Positions 60,975-64,000 of a DNA stretch of 64,000 nucleotides are shown one piece after another. Every line of letters starts with the position of its first letter. The first letter of the stretch is position 1. Below the pieces are notes generated by a model. It saw only the letters and a list, made by a program, of their open reading frames with translations, was not told the DNA's origin and made no database searches. The DNA is from Peristeroidobacter agariperforans (GTDB lineage: Bacteria > Pseudomonadota > Gammaproteobacteria > Steroidobacterales > Steroidobacteraceae): the NCBI RefSeq assembly GCF_004138335.1, contig NZ_RYFW01000002.1, forward strand, positions 1,717,501-1,781,500, given 5' to 3'. The translations under genes and the position numbers were made by a program.

Positions 60975-63221
60975 ATGCAAGATATTCACGACGACAACGC
61001 CAATGGCAATGCCATTTCAGCATCGCAGTGGCGACAGATCGTCGATAGCGCTCTTGATACGGCGATCATCAGCATCGACCGCGACGGGCGGGTCACCAGC
61101 TGGAATGCGGGCGCGACTCGTATTCTTGGCTGGACGCAGCCGGAGATGCTGGGTCAGACGCTCGAACGCATCTTTCCCTCGGGTGCGTCCCAACTCAAAC
61201 GCGAAATTGCGGATGCCACCGAACAGGGCTGCGGCGGAGGAGAAGAGAGTTGGCGCGTCCGCAAGGATGGCAGTCAGTTTTGGGCAGCGGGTGAGCTCAG
61301 GCCAATACGAGAGCGCAGCTCGATCGTCGGATTTGTCAAAATCCTGCGCGACCGTACGCAGCAGCGTGCGGCAGAGGAGCAGGTTCGCGAAGATCGTCGT
61401 GCGCTCGAGATACTGAATCGGGCCGGCGTTTCGCTCGGCCGCGAAACCGATCTGCACCGTCTCGTGCAACTGGTGACCGATGCGGGAGTCGAACTCAGCG
61501 GCGCTCAGTTTGGCGCGTTCTTCTATAACGTGCTCAATGACCGTGGCGAGAGCTACATGCTCTATACCCTTTCCGGGGCGCCTGCGGAGGCGTTTGCCCG
61601 GTTTCCCATGCCGCGAAATACACCTGTTTTTGCGCCTACCTTCAATGGTGAAGGCATCGTCCGCTCCGCGGATATTACGCAGGATCCGCGTTACGGCAAA
61701 AATGCACCTGGCAAGGGGATGCCTGAAGGACACTTGCCGGTGCGTAGCTACCTGGCTGTTCCCGTCATCGGCCGCGATGGCAGGGTGCTCGGCGGACTGT
61801 TCTTCGGACACGCTGCCGTTGGCGTCTTTACGGAACGATCCGAGCGTGGACTGGCCGGCCTCGCTGCCGAAGCCGCAGTGGCCATCGACAATGTTTCTTT
61901 GGCGCATGCCGCTCAAGCAGAGATCGCCGAACGGACGCGGGCTGAGGAGGCGCTGCGCGATCTGAATGCGAACCTCGAGCTGGAAATCGCCGAGCGCACG
62001 GAGCAATTGCGAGCTACGGAAGAGATGGCCCGACAAGCGCAGAAGATGGAGGCTGTTGGACAGCTCACAGGCGGGGTCGCCCATGACTTCAACAATATCT
62101 TGCAGGTGATCGTTGGCAACCTGGACGTTATACGTCGCCTCGTGCCTGCAGGCGCAGGTCGCCTGCAGCGTTCCGTCGAGCAGGCGCTAAACGGTGCGCA
62201 CCAAGCGGCGTCGCTCACTCAGCGGCTGCTTGCCTTCTCGCGTCGCCAGCCGCTCGACCCGAAACCCGTGGATGTGAACTCGCTGGTAGGCGGCATGGCG
62301 GACCTGCTGAATCGCTCGCTGGGCGAGATGGTTGCTGTCGAAACGGTCCGCGGCGCGGGACTTTGGAAGATCGAAGTCGATCCGAACGCGCTCGAATCCG
62401 CGATTTTGAATCTCGCAGTCAACGCACGAGATGCCATGCCGGACGGCGGCCGGCTCACCATCGAAACTGTGAACGCGTACATCGATGAGGGGTACGCGAT
62501 TTCGCACGCCGAAGTCACTCCGGGCCAATACGTGCTGATCTGCGTGTCCGATACGGGCATGGGCATGGACTCCGAAGTCCTCGAGCGAGCCTTCGAGCCG
62601 TTCTTTACGACGAAACCCGTCGGGCAGGGCACGGGACTCGGATTGAGTCAGGTCTACGGCTTCGTGAAGCAGTCAGGCGGACACGTCAAGATCTATTCCG
62701 AAATCGGGCAGGGGACCACCGTGAAGATCTATCTGCCCCGATTCGAAGCTGCGGGCGCAGAGAGCGAGCCCGCGCCGGCGATGCCAATTCCAGAAGGCTC
62801 ATCGCAGGAAACCGTGCTCGTCGTCGAGGATGAAGCGGCCGTGAGAGCCTACTCGGTCGATGCGCTGCGTGACCTCGGCTATCGAGTTCTGGAAGCAGCA
62901 GATGGCCCGTCGGCTTTGCGGCTGTTGGAGAACGCCGGGTCCATCGACTTACTATTTACCGACGTGGTGTTGCCTGGAGGTCTGACGGGTGCGCAATTGG
63001 CGGCGCAGGTGCAAGCGCTCCGCCCGACGATCAAAGTTCTGTTTACGACAGGCTACGCGCGCAATGCCATCTTTCATCACGGTCGTCTGGACAAGGGTGT
63101 CCAGCTGATTACAAAGCCCTTCAGTTTTGCGGATCTCGCAGCAAAAGTGCGCGACGTACTGGACGGGCTATCGCGGACATCCGAAGAACGCAAAGGCTCT
63201 ACAAATCAAAAGGCGCAATGA
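60975..63221 (+). CDS. Hybrid sensor histidine kinase (PAS-GAF-HisKA-HATPase-REC)
   Basis: This 748-aa protein has PAS at about 14-130 (ALDTAIISIDRDGRVTSWNAGATRILG), GAF at about 145-310 (LHRLVQLVTDAGVELSGAQFGAFFYN) and a short coiled coil. HisKA carries the His in GGVAHDFNNILQVIVGNLD. The ATPase boxes are NLAVNARDAMPDGG, DTGMGM and GQGTGLGLSQV. A receiver has the Asp in LLFTDVVLPGGL. No membrane segment. It shares its kinase core and REC design with the protein at 50751, with an added GAF domain. No partner regulator is adjacent. Confidence 0.92.
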   Translation: MQDIHDDNANGNAISASQWRQIVDSALDTAIISIDRDGRVTSWNAGATRILGWTQPEMLGQTLERIFPSGASQLKREIADATEQGCGGGEESWRVRKDGSQFWAAGELRPIRERSSIVGFVKILRDRTQQRAAEEQVREDRRALEILNRAGVSLGRETDLHRLVQLVTDAGVELSGAQFGAFFYNVLNDRGESYMLYTLSGAPAEAFARFPMPRNTPVFAPTFNGEGIVRSADITQDPRYGKNAPGKGMPEGHLPVRSYLAVPVIGRDGRVLGGLFFGHAAVGVFTERSERGLAGLAAEAAVAIDNVSLAHAAQAEIAERTRAEEALRDLNANLELEIAERTEQLRATEEMARQAQKMEAVGQLTGGVAHDFNNILQVIVGNLDVIRRLVPAGAGRLQRSVEQALNGAHQAASLTQRLLAFSRRQPLDPKPVDVNSLVGGMADLLNRSLGEMVAVETVRGAGLWKIEVDPNALESAILNLAVNARDAMPDGGRLTIETVNAYIDEGYAISHAEVTPGQYVLICVSDTGMGMDSEVLERAFEPFFTTKPVGQGTGLGLSQVYGFVKQSGGHVKIYSEIGQGTTVKIYLPRFEAAGAESEPAPAMPIPEGSSQETVLVVEDEAAVRAYSVDALRDLGYRVLEAADGPSALRLLENAGSIDLLFTDVVLPGGLTGAQLAAQVQALRPTIKVLFTTGYARNAIFHHGRLDKGVQLITKPFSFADLAAKVRDVLDGLSRTSEERKGSTNQKAQ

Positions 63222-63270
63222 ATTTCGGGACGGATGCGAAAAACGAAAAGCGCCGCAAGGATTTTATGTT

Positions 63271-63318
63271 TTAGCGGAGACAGGGATTCGAACCCTGGAA
63301 CGGGATATCGTTCGCCAG
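63271..63318 (-). tRNA. 3' fragment of a class II (long variable arm) tRNA
   Basis: Read on the minus strand this stretch gives a variable-arm hairpin (GAACG...CGTTC, 63298-63313), a T arm (CAGGG TTCGAAT CCCTG, 63281-63297) and an acceptor-like 3' strand (TCTCCGC, 63274-63280). That is the end of a Ser- or Leu-type tRNA. The D arm, anticodon arm and matching 5' acceptor strand are not found upstream, and there is no CCA. It is therefore a fragment. tRNA 3' ends are common attachment sites of integrating elements. Confidence 0.5.
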
Positions 63319-63391
63319 CGGCCATGAGGTAACGATGACACTTGAAGTGAAGCGCCCAGCAACGTGTTTGAGCCTTCGGGTTCGAGCTGCA

Positions 63392-64000
63392 TCATTGAGC
63401 GCGCTGAATCTTCATGCTGCTGAGTACGCCTGGATCGTCTCGAAGTGCATCTTCCGGCACGGCGGCATTGTTTACGTCCAACAAGTACGCGACTATATCC
63501 AGGTATGCCTGCCTCTTGAGACTTCCCGGATTGGCTTGTGGCATGGTGGTGCGGACGTTGTCATATAGGTCGCGTACGCTTGCGGAGGCCCATCTAAGCC
63601 TGAAGGCCGAGCCGGCTAGCGCTGGCGCAGAGGCACGACCGTTTAGGTCTTCTCCATGGCAGGCGCTGCAATGCCTGTTGAAATGTTCGCGGCCGCGCAT
63701 TCGTTGACCTTCTGTACCGGGAATCACTGCTGACGGGCTAGTTATTCGAGAGGAAGAAGTCGTGTCGGTCGTTTTGGTGGCATCGATGACGATTTGGCCG
63801 TAGCTCCATGGATGATCTTTGCAGAAGTATGTGTGAGATCCCGGCCTGTCGAGCCTTAGCCAGGACTCTTGTGCAGGATGAAGGGGGCCAGTGCTCCACG
63901 AGCCATCAACAGCAACTATCTCGTGACGCATGGTGCCGTTGTTGACGAACAGCACGGCAGCGCCGGTTTTCACCCGAGCCCGGCTGGGATTGAAGGTAAA
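63392..64000 (-). CDS. Cupredoxin-cytochrome c fusion protein (partial, N-terminus outside window)
   Basis: The frame stays open to the window edge. The visible part has a cupredoxin-like domain with RHEIVA and YFCKDHPWSYGQ (His, Cys and His as blue-copper-type ligands). A linker follows, then a cytochrome c domain with CSACHGEDLNG and TMPQANPG (axial Met). It should be periplasmic, moving electrons between a copper site and haem. The first residues seen (FTFNPSRARVKTGAAVLFVN) fit the beginning of a cupredoxin fold, so a signal peptide and little more is missing. It follows the tRNA fragment in the decayed zone. Confidence 0.82.
   Translation of the reverse strand, partial: FTFNPSRARVKTGAAVLFVNNGTMRHEIVAVDGSWSTGPLHPAQESWLRLDRPGSHTYFCKDHPWSYGQIVIDATKTTDTTSSSRITSPSAVIPGTEGQRMRGREHFNRHCSACHGEDLNGRASAPALAGSAFRLRWASASVRDLYDNVRTTMPQANPGSLKRQAYLDIVAYLLDVNNAAVPEDALRDDPGVLSSMKIQRAQ

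Noticed and set aside
63335-63568. Plus-strand open frame of 77 codons
   Set aside because: It lies opposite the end of the cupredoxin-cytochrome c gene, whose CSACHG and TMPQ motifs are convincing.

Overview
The window is GC-rich, gene-dense chromosomal DNA from a Gram-negative proteobacterium. It carries four large TonB-dependent receptors, FecI/FecR-type signalling, TRAP and MFS transporters, many secreted c-type cytochromes and small exported families, and no phage or plasmid backbone. The gene mix (DUF6152, DUF6644, 'DLTG..W' secreted proteins, CocE/NonD hydrolase, aromatic ring cleavage) suggests a Steroidobacteraceae/Nevskiales-like gammaproteobacterium. That placement is inference; no marker gene is present.

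Region 1 (1-10 kb, mostly minus strand): a TRAP transporter (DctM partial, DctQ) coupled to a CapA-like protein, a divergent GntR/FCD regulator, a CocE/NonD hydrolase coupled to a TonB receptor, and an operon of a membrane-anchored winged-helix protein with two DUF6644-like membrane proteins. Region 2 (10-13 kb): two secreted 'DLTG..W' proteins flank a metallo-beta-lactamase-fold protein that has lost its HxH metal ligands.

Region 3 (13-27.6 kb) is the most distinctive part: an uptake and catabolic block for hydroquinone/hydroxyquinol-type aromatics. It has an STN-type TonB receptor, maleylacetate reductase, hydroxyquinol 1,2-dioxygenase, a FecI sigma/FecR anti-sigma pair, both subunits of a HapCD/PnpCD-type hydroquinone 1,2-dioxygenase, 4-hydroxymuconic semialdehyde dehydrogenase and a small Rieske protein. 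These are followed by a CobS/CobT-like AAA+/VWA pair, a Dabb-domain protein and an exported metallo-beta-lactamase. Most junctions overlap by 4 nt or less or are very short. No cobaltochelatase CobN or other cobalamin gene is near, so the AAA+/VWA pair is proposed as a dedicated metal-insertion or activation machine for the Fe(II) ring-cleavage enzyme. A 3-oxoacid CoA-transferase pair at 40.6-41.9 kb could take the resulting 3-oxoadipate forward.

Region 4 (27.6-42 kb): SnoaL-like and DUF6152 proteins, an MFS transporter, a TonB receptor paralogous to the one in region 3, a GH3 beta-glucosidase with PA14, a secreted 'DLSG..W' protein, a Tat-exported sugar isomerase-like TIM barrel, a second DUF6152, a cytochrome c' lipoprotein, a second DUF6644-like pair, a LysR regulator, an orphan FecI-type sigma factor and the CoA-transferase. 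Region 5 (42-57.5 kb): more general genes, including sugar nucleotidyltransferase, P-type ATPase, cytochrome c4-like, DUF2087, PadR with a membrane partner, TraB/GumN, an ECF sigma with ChrR-like anti-sigma, a hybrid histidine kinase, a ZnuD-like zinc receptor with a coupled methyltransferase, and a Lipoprotein_15-repeat protein.

Region 6 (57.4-64 kb) is a decayed zone: a GH43-like tail, a GH115 head joined out of frame to a FadR/FCD-type regulator tail, and a truncated ECF sigma gene. These lie among an intact serine hydrolase, a second hybrid kinase, a 3' fragment of a class II tRNA and a cupredoxin-cytochrome c protein that runs off the window end. The remnants look like a former glucuronoxylan-utilisation locus.
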